Below, piece after piece: positions 1-11,284 of a stretch of 64,000 nt of DNA. The position numbers were made by a program, and so were the translations under genes. Positions within the stretch are counted from its first letter, which is position 1. Every line of letters begins with the position of its first letter. The DNA comes from Plasmodium coatneyi (Eukaryota; Apicomplexa; Aconoidasida; Haemosporida; Plasmodiidae), in assembly GCF_001680005.1 (NCBI RefSeq), contig NC_033564.1:62001-126000 (forward strand), written 5' to 3'. The notes beneath the pieces are model-generated. The model made no database searches and was not told the DNA's origin. It saw nothing but the letters and a program-made list of their open reading frames with translations.

Positions 1-3000
1 CTACAACAAGAACAACAAGGATCGCATGTAACAGTGGGACCCATGGGATATAAGAAATTCACAGACTTTCTAACAAAATGGATAAACGACCGGTCCATAA
101 CAAAGGATGAGCAGTATGCGGTATGTATATTAAAACGGAATGAATGGAATGGTGGCGATTACTGTTGTTTGTACATAGTAAAAAGGAACGGAAGAAGTGT
201 ATGTGTGCATAGGAATGTTCATGTGCATATATTCTTACGTTTATTCGTAGAGTATATTTTGGAAGGATATGAAGAATATATTCGAAGAATTAATTGACAG
301 CACAAGGAACTATGATCCAGAGCATGTGAAAACATTATGTAAGGATATAGTGTATGGGGATGCCGCGAATACAAAAAACACGAAAGAATTATGTAAAGCG
401 ATAATGAAAGTACATCACTATATGAATGGTATAAAATTCAATGAAAGAGGCCATAAATGGGAATGGAGGCACAAAAGGGAGGGGGAGCCCTATTTAAAGT
501 GTATTGTGGGGAGTGTAACCATATTGAAATTATTCGGTTCACATTGCGCAATGAAGGATCTGGCAAAATATATCTATGGCGCGATTGAGGAGGACAATGA
601 GGCACTACAACTTAAGGATACAAGTGAAGAGTGCGCAGGTATAGACTTCGATACATGGGGAATAGGAAATAAATTTGTAGGGAAAGAAATAGAAAGATGG
701 ATAGAGGAGAGGAAGGGGAGCATGAATAACTTGAATAACATAGGGAAAAATATAAGTTGTCCAACGGGGGAAAGTATGAAAGGAATAAAGGACAGTAAAG
801 GGATGAACACACAGAATATTTTCTCAGTTATAAAAGATACTGAGGAAGGGAAGTGGAACGGAATGGTGGAGAGTAAAGAAAACTTAGATAAGGACAGTAT
901 AGACAAAGTATTGAAAAAATTAGATGAAAAAAGACAGAGGAAGAAAGGTACTCAATACAAATGTCCCAAAAGTAACAACACCGCTGATGGACTTGCCGAC
1001 GACGATGAAGAACGTAAGAGTGCATTTGAACCTATTGAACGTATTCAGGGAATATATATATATGGAGTAATTATTTATTTCTTCATTTCTCTTCATAAAA
1101 AATTGAACTATAGGGAGTATAAGGGAAAATGTATGCACTGTATGTGTCCCTTCTAATATTTCTTTTTACAGTCACTATTGGGGAATGGTTCACACAGTTT
1201 TCTAACAATGTGTCCGACGCGGACGAATTAAACTATAAAGAATTGGAACATATGTTAGCGTTGTGTAAACCTGATGAGGATTCTAAGAATAATACTGAAG
1301 TAGACTTAAAGAAATATGGTGAGTTCTGTAAAATCATGGTTAGGAACGCCATGTTAGTTACATCTGCTGGAAACCAACATAGGAAGGAAGCGGGGCAGGA
1401 ACCATGCAAAAGGGAAGTAAAGAACATTCCACTATGCAGTTTATTGAAGGTGTGGATGGAATACATGAATTATCTGTGTGCTCCTAGGAATGTTATGGAA
1501 TACGCTTTTAAAGGAGTCCATCAAGTGAAGACGAATTTTTTTAAGAATGAGAACTATGTACCGTGCGATTATACAAAATATTTTGGCCTTTATAGAGAAG
1601 ACACGGACTTGCTACCTGAGGTATGGGATTTATTGCACAGTAATGTTATTATGAATAGAGTAGGAATTGTAACCAAACATAAATGGTGTACTGATTATAG
1701 TACAAGGCAGACTCGCTTCAATGCACCAGAATTTCAGGTTCGTGCGCGTCACGACAATGGAAAGGATGATATAGTATTGAAGAGTAATCAGGAGTTAAGG
1801 AAATTGCAAGATGATCTTAAGAAGATAGGGGACATAGTGAAGCAGGAGGAGGAAGCAGAACGCATGTTTCTTGAGGAAATTATTGAAGAAATCGTACCAG
1901 GGTTACTGAACAGGCCCCAACCACCACAATCTCCACAACCAGCAACTCTAAATGAGAATAAGGGAGAGAAGACAATAGACGAAATAATTAAAGAATTGTG
2001 GCAGGTATAATATAATGACCTATCTACTTGTATAGAATGAAGAATGTCCATGAAGGAAATACTATACTATTTATATATGAACAGTGAACTTTAAGTGGTA
2101 TTATTCATTAAGGAATGTATATGTCTATGAATATAATTTATTTCTCTACAGGAGCAAGATGCAACTGAAATTGAAAAATTTATGAAAGACCTGTCGGAAG
2201 AAATAAATGACAACAATGAAATAATAGAACTAAAAAGTGTATGCGAGGATGAAGAGAAAGGAAGGAGAAAGGAAAGTGTAGAAGAGAAAGACAAATATTT
2301 CTGTAAAGTAATGTTAAGGAATTTTGTAAAGACAACCATAAAGGACCTTGGCCAATTAATCAAGAATAAAGAGACATATATGGAAAATATTGATCCAAAT
2401 GTACGGTGTCAAATTCTAAATTTATGGATAGACTTATATAAAGAAGATACGAAATGTGATCCAGAGGGTATTTATAAGTATATTAAGGATGTAATGGGAA
2501 ATTTTGCAGGGCCTATGAAATTTATGGGAATAGATTATGAGAAGTGTGAATATGGGGTGGATAAAAATTTTTACGTGGGGAAGGAGGACGTGACCTCTAA
2601 AGTTAAGGAGTGGCTATTGAAAAATGGAGTAAGTGAACAAATAGAAAAAATAAAATCAGAGGCCGAATGTGGTCGAACTATATATGGAGGAGGAGAAAGG
2701 GAAGTAGAAATATTTGGACATAAAATATCTGTGAATAAGGAAACGCCCAAGAAAAAACCGGAATCCCCCGCCGTAGCACTCGATGCTGCTGGCGTAGGTG
2801 CTTCAGGTGTCCCAGGAGCAGCTATTCCAGTAGTCCCTGGGCCAGGTACTCCAAGCGCTCAGGATGATAAGCTAAATGGTCAAAAAAATCCAGAGCATCA
2901 AGCTGGAGCTGATACTTCAGAAAAACTAGGTGGTCCAGGAAGACATGGCGGAGCCACCGCCACCCCTCCTGTTCCTGCCCACGTTCATAACAAGATTGAC

Positions 3001-4261
3001 CTCCTAATCCCATACCTTCCTTTAATTCCTCTGACTATCGCCACCTCCGTCATAAGTTATCTCTTCTGGAAGGTAAGAAATGCACCGAAGGATTTCTTTT
3101 TTCTAAAATAGAAAAAAATTAAAGAACAAAAGTTAAAAGAGAAATAAAAAGAGAAAAAAAAAGAAAAAAAAGAAAAAAAGAAAAAGAAAGGGCCAAAGAA
3201 TTTTAAGAAGGAAGAAGAAAAAAGAAAAGGAAAAAAAAGAAAAGGAAAAAAAGAAAAGGAAAAAAAAGAAAAGGAAAAAAGAGAAGGAAGGAAAAGAAAA
3301 GGAATAAAAGAGAAGGAAGGAAAAGAATAAAAGGAAAAAAAAAAAAAAAATGAATGTGAATAAATTAGCGGCGGGGTGTATGTGTTTAATTTCGCATTTT
3401 AGGGGTGTATGTGTTTAATTTCGCATTTAAGGGGTGTATGTGTTTAATTTCGCATTTAAGGGGTGTATGTGTAGGATTTCGCATTTAAGGGGTGTATGTG
3501 TAGGATTTCGCATTTAAGGGGTGTATGTGTAGGATTTCGCATTTAGGGGTGTCTGTGTAGGATTCCGCATTTTAGGGTGTCTGTGTAGGATTTCGTATTT
3601 TAGGGTGTCTGTGTAGGATTTCGTATTTTAGGGTGTCTGTGTAGGATTTCGTATTTTAGGGTTGTGTGTGTGTAGGATTTCGCACTTTAGGGTGTGTGTG
3701 TATAGGATTTCGCATTTTAGGGGTGTGTATGTAGGATTTGACATTTTAGGGGTGTATGTGTAGGATTTGATATTTTAGGGGTGTATGTGTAGGATTTCGC
3801 ATTTTAGGGTGTGAAGTACGTATTACTGTGGTGTGAGTAACATTTTGAATCCCTATTAAAGAAATATTTTTTCTTTTCTTTTTTTTTTTTTTTTTTAGTA
3901 CTTTGTAATGCTTGGTAAGAGAAGAAAACGTTACAAAAGAGCTCATCAGGTACGTGGTCCACTTCCCTTAGAACAGCAGATTGTTGACCATGTGGACGAC
4001 GTTGGTCCACATGAATATTATTTAGTAAAGGAACGCAAACCTCATTCTACGAGTATAAAAAGGAGGAAAAAACGGGGCGTTGGTCGCTGCCGTGCTGGTC
4101 GTCACCCTGGTGTACGTCGCCGCATGATTATTGATATTCATTTAGAAGTCTTAAACGAATGTCAAAAAATGGATTTGCATTCGACGAAGGAAGACTTTTT
4201 TGAAATTTTGGTTGAGCAATTTATGGGACCCGAATTCATAAAAGAAAAAAAATGTTCCTGA
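1..4261 (+). CDS. SICAvar: SICAvar variant surface antigen, 3' part, cytoplasmic exon frameshifted
   Basis: SICAvar proteins are the large variant antigens on erythrocytes infected with knowlesi-group parasites. Exons read here: <1-120, 251-1013 (alternative donor 1040, same phase), 1172-2004, 2152-3072 and 3899-4261. All have GT-AG borders and compatible phases. The first three are cysteine-spaced ectodomain exons with charged helical stretches (for example residues LCKDIVYGDA and EHMLALCKPD). Exon 2152-3072 has a Pro/Ala/Gly-rich stalk and a membrane segment ending SYLFWK. The last exon is diagnostic: KRRKRYKRAHQVRGP, DHVDD, LVKERKP, a KRRKKRGVGR basic patch, MIIDIHLEVLNECQK, then LHSTKEDFFEILVEQFMG. 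That exon breaks at an A8 run (about 4244-4251) and stops at 4261, although SSDSGF-type repeat coding continues in another frame to about 4580. The gene starts upstream of the window. Family call is firm; intactness is doubtful. Confidence 0.9.
3073..3898 (+). repeat. SICAvar intron: purine tract plus telomere-like minisatellite
   Basis: The intron between the membrane exon and the cytoplasmic exon starts with GTAAGAAATG. It contains a nearly pure GAAA/GAAGG tract (about 3104-3352), then about fifteen copies of a 28-30 bp unit (about 3370-3818) of the form gggtgtatgtgtaggatttc + gcattttagg. It ends in a pyrimidine run and TTAG. Units drift along the array: ttaatttcgc first, then aggatttcgc, then aggatttgac. 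This unit type is characteristic of introns of variant genes in this clade. Confidence 0.85.
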
Positions 4262-4582
4262 GGAGGATGTTCCAAGTTCAGATTCCGGGTTTAGGGAGGA
4301 AGACTTTGTTCCTACAGAAGATATTCGCAAGGAACAGTTTCCATGTTCACATTCCGGATTTAGGGAGGATGACTTTGTTGCGGAGGAAAGTCTTCCTAAG
4401 GAAACTGTTCCGAGTTCAGATTCCGCGTTTAGGGAGGAAAACTTTATTCCTAAGGAAGACTTTGTTCCTAAGGAACAGGTTCCAAGTTCAGGTTCCGGGT
4501 TTAGGGTTAATGCCCCTGAGGAACATGTTCTTAAGGAAGGTGTTTCTAGGGAAGATGTTCCAAGTTCAGATTCCGGGTTTTA
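4252..4582 (+). pseudogene. Out-of-frame SICAvar C-terminal repeat tail
   Basis: Directly after the premature stop, the frame one base over encodes four to five imperfect copies of an acidic repeat containing SSDSGFREED and VPKE-type blocks. These are the usual end of SICAvar cytoplasmic tails. The repeat core ttccgggtttaggga contains the telomere-like heptamer GGGTTTA. The tract ends at a TTT TAG inside gggttttagggtgtag, where one extra T also makes the end earlier than the usual GFRV terminus. The change could be a homopolymer sequencing error or a real truncation. Confidence 0.75.
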
Positions 4583-4590
4583 GGGTGTAG

Positions 4591-5410
4591 TAAATATATT
4601 TTTCTTTTTTTTTTTTGTATTGAATGAAATTGCGCACTTTCATGTGTTGTATATATAAGCGGAAAAAAAAATTTTCTTGGCCACTTTATTCTGACTTGTT
4701 TGGTGAATTTCTTCTTTATTGAAGGATCAAAAATTTGTTAAATTTTTTTGTTATAGTTTTTTATTTTCATAATTTTTCTTTGTTTTAATTATTTTCTATT
4801 TCCTAATTCTAATTATGGACATTTGAAAAGTGTGTTTCAAATTGTGCGCGAGGGCTCGCGAAGGTTCGCAAAAAAAAAAAAAAAAGAACGGAACTGTGTG
4901 TACAATTACACAAATTTTTTACCATGCCACATGCTTGGCGCTTATCCTTCCCCCAAAAGAAAAAAAAAAAGTGTATTAAAAAGAGAGTGTGTTCTTACAA
5001 AAAAGAAAAAAAAAAAAAAAAAGAACTGTGTACACAATTACACAATTTTTTTATCATGTCACACATGCGCGCTTCTGCTTCTCCTTCGCAAAAAAAAAAG
5101 AAAGAGTGTGTTCTTACAAAAAAAAAAAAAAAGAAGAAAGAACTGTGTACACAATTACACAAATTTTTTACCATTTCACACATGTATGTGTGTATACGAA
5201 AAAGAATCAATATTTTAAGGACAAGCACTGGCACAACCAAAAAAGAAAAAAAAAAAAAAAAAAATGTAACAGGAAGGTGTAGCAAAGGAATATTACAGAA
5301 AAGTAGAAGAACAGAATATTATGTCATATAATAATAATTGGCTAACATGTAGGATGCAAAAATAGAAAAAAAAAAACGAAGGAAAGAAATTAAGGAGGCG
5401 ATAGGGATGC
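4591..5410. repeat. SICAvar 3' flank with ~115-bp imperfect repeats
   Basis: No gene is seen. The segment after the SICAvar tail holds poly-A runs and three copies of a block reading aactgtgtacacaattacac, aaattttttaccat, then tcacacatg (about 4880-4930, 5025-5065, 5138-5180), separated by A-rich spacers. The short GC-richer motif gtgcgcgagggctcgcgaag (about 4845-4865) recurs at about 59548-59570 downstream of another variant gene. Confidence 0.6.
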
Positions 5411-5499
5411 GTACATACAATGTTTCCTCTTGCCTCTGCGCAGAATGCCCTTTTCATAATGCGCCGTAATTAATGAATGTCCTTCCCCCCAGAGGGAGA

Positions 5500-5650
5500 A
5501 CATTACACATTCAATGTGTGTGTTGTTGTTACATTCCACATACAATGTGTGTTTTGTTGTTTACACATTCCACACAAACAATGTATGTGTGTTGTTACAT
5601 TACAAATGTGACGTTTTACATTCCACACACAATGTGTGCTGTGTTTTACA
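5500..5650. repeat. TG/AC-rich tandem repeat overlapping the 3' end of a KIR gene
   Basis: About four to five imperfect copies of a ~30-bp unit centred on acattccacacaatgtgtgt run from the intergenic region up to the stop codon of the KIR last exon (minus strand). The copies are individually palindromic (acacattgaatgtgt type), so the transcript end could form hairpins. Nothing else is seen in this gap. Confidence 0.5.
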
Positions 5651-7068
5651 TACGTTGATAAGCTACATTCCTGTTTCCTGGTGTTCTATTATTTATCCTT
5701 TCATTGTGCTGCCTATCATATATGATAGATGCATCTGTCAAGTCTCCTATTGTGGAAGCTTCTGTGGAGTATTCTGTTCTCGAGTCGTCTGAGAATGATG
5801 TGCTTAAGTTTTGCCTAACAGATCTCTTTCCCCTTCTGCTCTTCCCACTGAAAAGAGTGCCACCTATTCCAGAAAATAAATTGGTATACTAAGGAAAAAG
5901 AAAAAAAAAAAAAAAGAAAGGAGAGTGTAAAAATATGTTCTGTATACACATACATATGTATATATATATATAGTGTTATATATATGTGTATATATACTAA
6001 TTATTATATAGATTGTGATCATTATATATGTACAATAAAGCACTGTTTATTCTACATTTATATTTAAATAAGGAAGAATTAATAATAAATATTTTTATAT
6101 AATTCCACTGTAGTTATAATTATTACCTTATATAAAAAGAAAAGAACTGCAGGAAGTCCTATTGCAGCAAGTCCACCAGACACAGCACCAGGTACGACAC
6201 TGGAAGCATCTCCTCCTCTTCTTGCTGGTGGTCCACCAGCAGGGAATGGTAATTGTGGAGGTTGAGGTTGTTGTTGCTGTTGTTGCTGCTGCTGAAGCTG
6301 CAGCTTAGGTTCCAGTTCGGATATTAGTTCTGATGGTTTCTTAATACTTCCACTACCACTGTCACTACGAGCAGTAGTATTGAATTTACTATTAAATTCT
6401 GTACAGAAAATGTCATTAGGAGTTGGTGGGGTGCCGGTGTTGGTGCTGGTACAAGTTCCATTTATAGATTGATAAGCTGAATCAGCTGCGTCCAAATATT
6501 CCCTATATTTTTGACCACATGAGGACTGCTCACTATCCTTTATTAGTGATTGTAATTGACTGTAGTCTTGCCAATAGTCGAAGATGGTTTTTCTTTCAGG
6601 GAAGGGAATTTTACTATCATTAAAACAGCCACCATCATCAAGGGAACAATTTTTAGGCGAATAATTCATATTCAGTTCGCTGTAAATTTTATTCATTTGC
6701 TGTGAGAAGCCATTAGTATTGGAATGGTTAGGTAGCAAACTTCCAATAAAGTGGTATAGGGCAGTGCAACGCTGCGCGTCGACCGTCTTTTCGCTGCTTC
6801 CTATAGTTGAGTAGCAGTAAGCATTTACAATAAGGTCCAAATAATCCTCAATGGTCATAAGGCTAAAATAACTCTCCAATTTAGGCTTCTTCCTGCTGAA
6901 GAAGATAGTTATATCCGAGTTGTCGCATTTTTCACTTTTAAGTTTATTGTACATGTCCCGTGAAGGTAAACCCTTCAAACAGTCTTCCTCCCCTTCCTAT
7001 AAATATGTAATTAGCAAAGAAAAGAGTGGAGTGTATGAGTATACGTTCACCTGCATTGTTGTACTCAT
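5646..7068 (-). CDS. kir: KIR variant protein, three exons, intact
   Basis: KIR proteins belong to the PIR superfamily and are thought to reach the infected red-cell surface. Exons, minus strand: 7068-7051 (MSTTMQ), 6996-6127, 5888-5646; all phase 0 with GT-AG borders, about 376 residues. Exon 2 opens EGEEDCLKGLPSRDMY, the family start, and contains cysteines, ALYHFIGSLLP (the family's FYYWLG position) and TIFDYWQDYS. It then has a Gln-rich stretch at about residues 238-252 and a membrane segment ending LFFLYK (about 274-295). Exon 3 starts YTNLFSG and has a basic patch (SRRGKRSVRQ), an acidic Ser/Thr tail and ends NVAYQRM. The first exon lies only about 50 bp from the end of recognisable homology of the broken KIR upstream, so the promoter must overlap that relic. 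Confidence 0.88.
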
Positions 7069-7119
7069 ATTAAAATACGAATAAAGTAGTACATTTATAG
7101 TATTTGTGTATATTCATTG

Positions 7120-7978
7120 AACAGGACATAATGGTCAATACTCCCCCCCTTACTCCTGTCAATGAGGCAATTCTCGCATTATACAATGATAAGCATTTTG
7201 ATTTTAATTCCCCTGGGCTGTTCCCACTACCAAATATTTCATTAATTTTTGTACAGTAGGGATCATTCCCCCCACTCTGCCGCAAGCAATAACTATTCAT
7301 TTCATTGTAGTCATGGTCAATTTTTGTTAGGTAATTCAAGTACATTCTCTTACAGCCGTAGCCACCCTCCTCTTCCAACTCTTTTTTATAGTTTTGTGGT
7401 TGTACCAATAATCAAAGATGATTTTTCTTTGATCGAACCCGTGTTTGCTACTATTCTCATATTTAAAATCATATTTCTGACCATAGGTAGATGAATCCAA
7501 TTTTTGGCTTATTGCATTTAAAGCGGTACTAAATTGACTTTTGTCCGATATTTTGTTATATATGAGTTGGCCCAACCACCAATAGAAGAAATGATAACGT
7601 TCCCTATGAGCAGTAGGATCCTTACTGCTGTTCATCATTGCGGTTATATAATACCATGCTGTTGAAATTTGATCCTCGCAACTACTTAAATATGAATATT
7701 GCTTTATTACACTATTTATTTTACTCTTTATTGGGTTGACTTCAGGATAAATACTGCTAACATACACGACTTTGCTGCTGTCCAATGCCTTGTACACTTG
7801 TTGTGAGGGTGCATATTTCAAATCCTCCTCCTATAAATGTAATAAGTAAAATATGTATATTTTGATGTACTTTTTACCTCCTCCCACTATTACATGTGAA
7901 GTACTTCACGTCTACTGCTCGTTCATTCACTTTGCAGATGAGATTTACCCTTAGTTCTGTTTTCCCTCTTCCTGACAT
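7120..7978 (-). pseudogene. kir: KIR pseudogene: frameshift, no membrane segment or last exon
   Basis: A candidate first exon 7978-7949 (MSGRGKTELR, donor GTAAATC) joins in phase 0 to 7830 (EEDLKYAPSQQVY). The ectodomain continues with YHFFYWWLGQL and RKIIFDYWYNHKTI. A six-T run at 7382-7387 (six A on the coding strand) then shifts the frame, and coding continues one frame over (GGYGCKRMYL, then NDPYCTKINEIFG). Homology fades near SKCLSLYN (about 7150). There is no membrane segment and no Tyr-starting last exon. Truncation on top of the frameshift makes a real pseudogene more likely than a single base error. The first exon is inferred from size and phase. Confidence 0.8.
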
Positions 7979-10900
7979 GGTTTAATGGTGTTCTTTTTTT
8001 TTTATGTGTATAATGTGAATTTATGTTAAAATATGTTCATATTAAGGTTGTTTATATATATGTTCATATGCAGAATACATATACATATATACACATACAT
8101 TTTTAGGAAGCTGCCTTGCCTTTTCCATAGGGAAATTTTAACTAATGAATAAAGTATATAAAAAATGTTTTATTTTTTTCTTTCTTCCTAATATAATGCG
8201 TATTTTTCAATTTTTAAAGTGTATCATATAACATGCATATCAAAGGATCATACATACATAACTAGGGCAAAAATACAAGAACAACCACCCACGTGTAATG
8301 CATAATACGAAGCACAAAGGGCGGCAGAGAAGAAGAAGGAAGAAGAATACACTTTTTTTTTTCCCCTTATATATACTCCTTTATTCATTTAATTATACAT
8401 TTTTTGTGAACTGCGCAAAAAAAAAATTCTACGGTACATTATATTATTATTCATAATATGCAATTATATATATATGTAAGAGGGACGTAATTTTTTTTCC
8501 CTTTTGAAACATGAATTTCAGCACAGATTATTATTATTGTTTTATTTTTATTAGAAAGTAATATTAAGAGTTATTAACCCGTACAATTAACACATATAAT
8601 TAACACATACAATTCCCGTACATATAGAGCACTTTTCTTCTGCCTTCCTTCCCTTCTCCTTCCTGTCGAATGTTTGCACATTGTGCGCGCACTTAAAAAT
8701 ATGTGGTATATGGAGCGTGCACTTATAGAATGCATAAAGGAAGGGATATAATACAGTAATTTGCACTATGTATTGTAGGAAATATTTTATATATATTCCA
8801 ATTACAATATTTTTTTTTGCAGTGCACCGCACTTTTCCTTCCTTTTCTTCTGTTTATTACCATTCTAACAGTAATAATAGATCTTCTCATTATTTTTTTT
8901 CCATTCTCCTTTCTATTCGCTTGATGTGACTATGTTTATAAATAATTCATTCATGGTATATGTGCATATGCGTGTTGTGTCGCGCATACAACAATAATAT
9001 TATCATATATGTAGGACTATGGACAAAGTTCCTTAGGAAGGAGTATTTAGTGAAAAGTAAAGGTAGTATTTAGTAAAAAAGGAAGGAAATTGAGTACATG
9101 GATCGTATCGAACTGCTTAAAAATGCATTTTCCGTCCAAACACCCTATTCATATGTATACGTTTTCGCGCTAGAAATTGTTGTTCATCTGTGTATGTGTA
9201 TGTGGTCGCGCTAGAAATTGTTGTTCATCTATGCCATTCATTCATTCATTCATTCATTTTTTTTTCATTCTGTTGAAGAATAATTCTGGGGTCACTGTGC
9301 GGTGTACTCCTTCTATTGAAGACGAGGGGAGGGGGTGGGGAGAGAGTGCGTCCCCCTCCTATGTGTATTCAGTATGGAAACATTTAAGTGGGCTCAAGAC
9401 CTTACAGTCCTATTTAGGGGTACCCCCCATATATGTATGTATGTATGTATGTGTGGGAGAGGAACATCCCCATATAAATGTGTACAGAGGAACCCCCTAT
9501 ATGTATGTGGGGAGACAACGTATAGGGAATGTCTATAGGAAACACAAACAATACCTCTGTGTAGACTGAATCTAACATTGTTCAGGACTATAAAGTATGT
9601 TCACTGTGTCAAATATTGGCAGTCGTGGAAGTAGACATACATAATGGTCGTACACTGATTACATGTGGAAATGCCTTCTACACATTATGGGGGAAGTTGG
9701 TATCGTTTTATCATTTATGCACTGTGTGCAGGAGAATAGGTAAATTTCCCTTTCGCTACCCCCACATATATAGAAGGTAATATGGATCGAGGGGAATCGA
9801 TAGTGCAACATAACGGAGCACACATTGCTTGTGTACAAAAAAATATATTTTCCTCCCCAATATATATACAGAGTACTGTGGGCCCATAAAAAATCAATAG
9901 TACTACTCAAGAGGAAAGGGGGCATGCGCAGAATCTACTCTTAAATTTCAGTTAATACACTTTCCTCCTGACAATATATATAACAATATGTAAAAAAAAA
10001 CATACTGCACCTTGATTTGGATTTTAGTGTTTGCTGTTCTTATTGTCCTTTGATTTGGGTTTTAGTGTGTCCTGTTGTATTAATTGGGTTAGTGGAGAAA
10101 ATCAGAAAAAAAAAAAATTTTTTAAGTTTTAAAAAAAAAAAATTTTTTTTCCTTCTGTGTGTAGAAATGTGTAATTTGCCTCTCTGCTCCACTTCCGCTT
10201 CCTTCCTTCCATGCAAAAATATAGAGACGTACACTATTTCATATATAAGAATGAACAAACACAACAAAATAATCCACACTACAAACAAATATATCGTTAC
10301 CACACAAATAGTTGCTGTTGTACCACATATACATGAAAGACAACAACAACAACCCTCCACACGTAAATAAATTTATAAATGATGACCCCACAAATAACGA
10401 CCACTATACATGTGTAACTAATCATTCTTACGTATATATGTATATATAATTATTGTTATATATATACATATATGTATTTATGTAACCGTTGTTATATATG
10501 TACATATGTATATAATCATTGCTACATGTATTTATGTATGTATATATAATCATTGTTATATATGTACATGTGCTGGATGAAATATTGTGCATGACGGGGG
10601 AAGAACTCATAAAACATCATGAATTTTATAAACCTCTTGAACTTTATGAACCTTCCATAAACCTCATCAAATCTTCCTTAATTGCTTTATAATTAAATAA
10701 AAAAAAAGGGGAACCCCACGAAGAATGCGCATTAATATGTGAAGGAATAATATATATTAAATAAAGGGCAGCTCAGGTAGTATAGTGCACGTTCCATATT
10801 GGTGAGCTCTTCCTGTACTGCACCCCCATTCCTCTTCTTAATTATTCTGTAAATGCACAATCTTACCTAAAATAAATGTAAATATGAAGGAAAAAGGGAA

Positions 10901-11284
10901 TACATAGGGGATTCCACATATATGAACTGTGTATAGTACCTGTTAATAGTTTTTTATAACCCACACTTTTCAAATAACAATGAAACATATAAATGAATAG
11001 AATACATAAACAAATATTTTCTCCTGCTCAGAGAAAATTCCGTCCCTTCTCCTTTACATGCACGTAATAGTGGAAGTGTATAAATAGGAATTCAATATTT
11101 GGATTAAACGTGTATAAGATAATAATATAGTTTATAAAAAATAAATGTATGAAAATTTTGCTATCTTCCTTTTTATTTCAAAATTCCTTCATATATGTAT
11201 GTGTGTTCAAGAAATATATGAATATATATAAAGAACACACTCCAATATAGATACATTATATATAAAAGTATACACCTATAAGCC
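7979..11284. other. KIR intergenic region without convincing genes
   Basis: About 3.3 kb separates the divergent KIR relic (-) and the next KIR (+). I see short microsatellites (cattcatt at about 9239-9258, atgtatgt at about 9433-9452), poly-A/T runs, and short open frames of low-complexity composition on both strands. A repeat array at about 10420-10580 and its flanks resemble the 3' flank of the KIR at 13.7-15.1 kb. Promoters of both neighbours must be here but no motif can be assigned. Confidence 0.5.
10420..10580. repeat. ~45-bp AT-rich tandem repeat, copy 1
   Basis: Three to four imperfect units of tatataatcattgttatat followed by atgtacatatatg. The same unit forms an array at about 15170-15310, downstream of a KIR. 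The block is preceded by aacgaccactatacatgtgt and followed by tacatgtgctgga, both matching the second array's borders (gacgaccattatacatat; tacatgtgctgga). Confidence 0.6.

Noticed and set aside
4823..5331. Lys-rich frames of 97-135 codons after the SICAvar
   Set aside because: They arise from poly-A runs in the imperfect 115-bp repeat and exist in all frames.
9659..9925. 88-codon minus-strand frame between KIR genes
   Set aside because: No KIR motif or splice context; Tyr/Ile/Cys-rich reading of microsatellite-bearing DNA.
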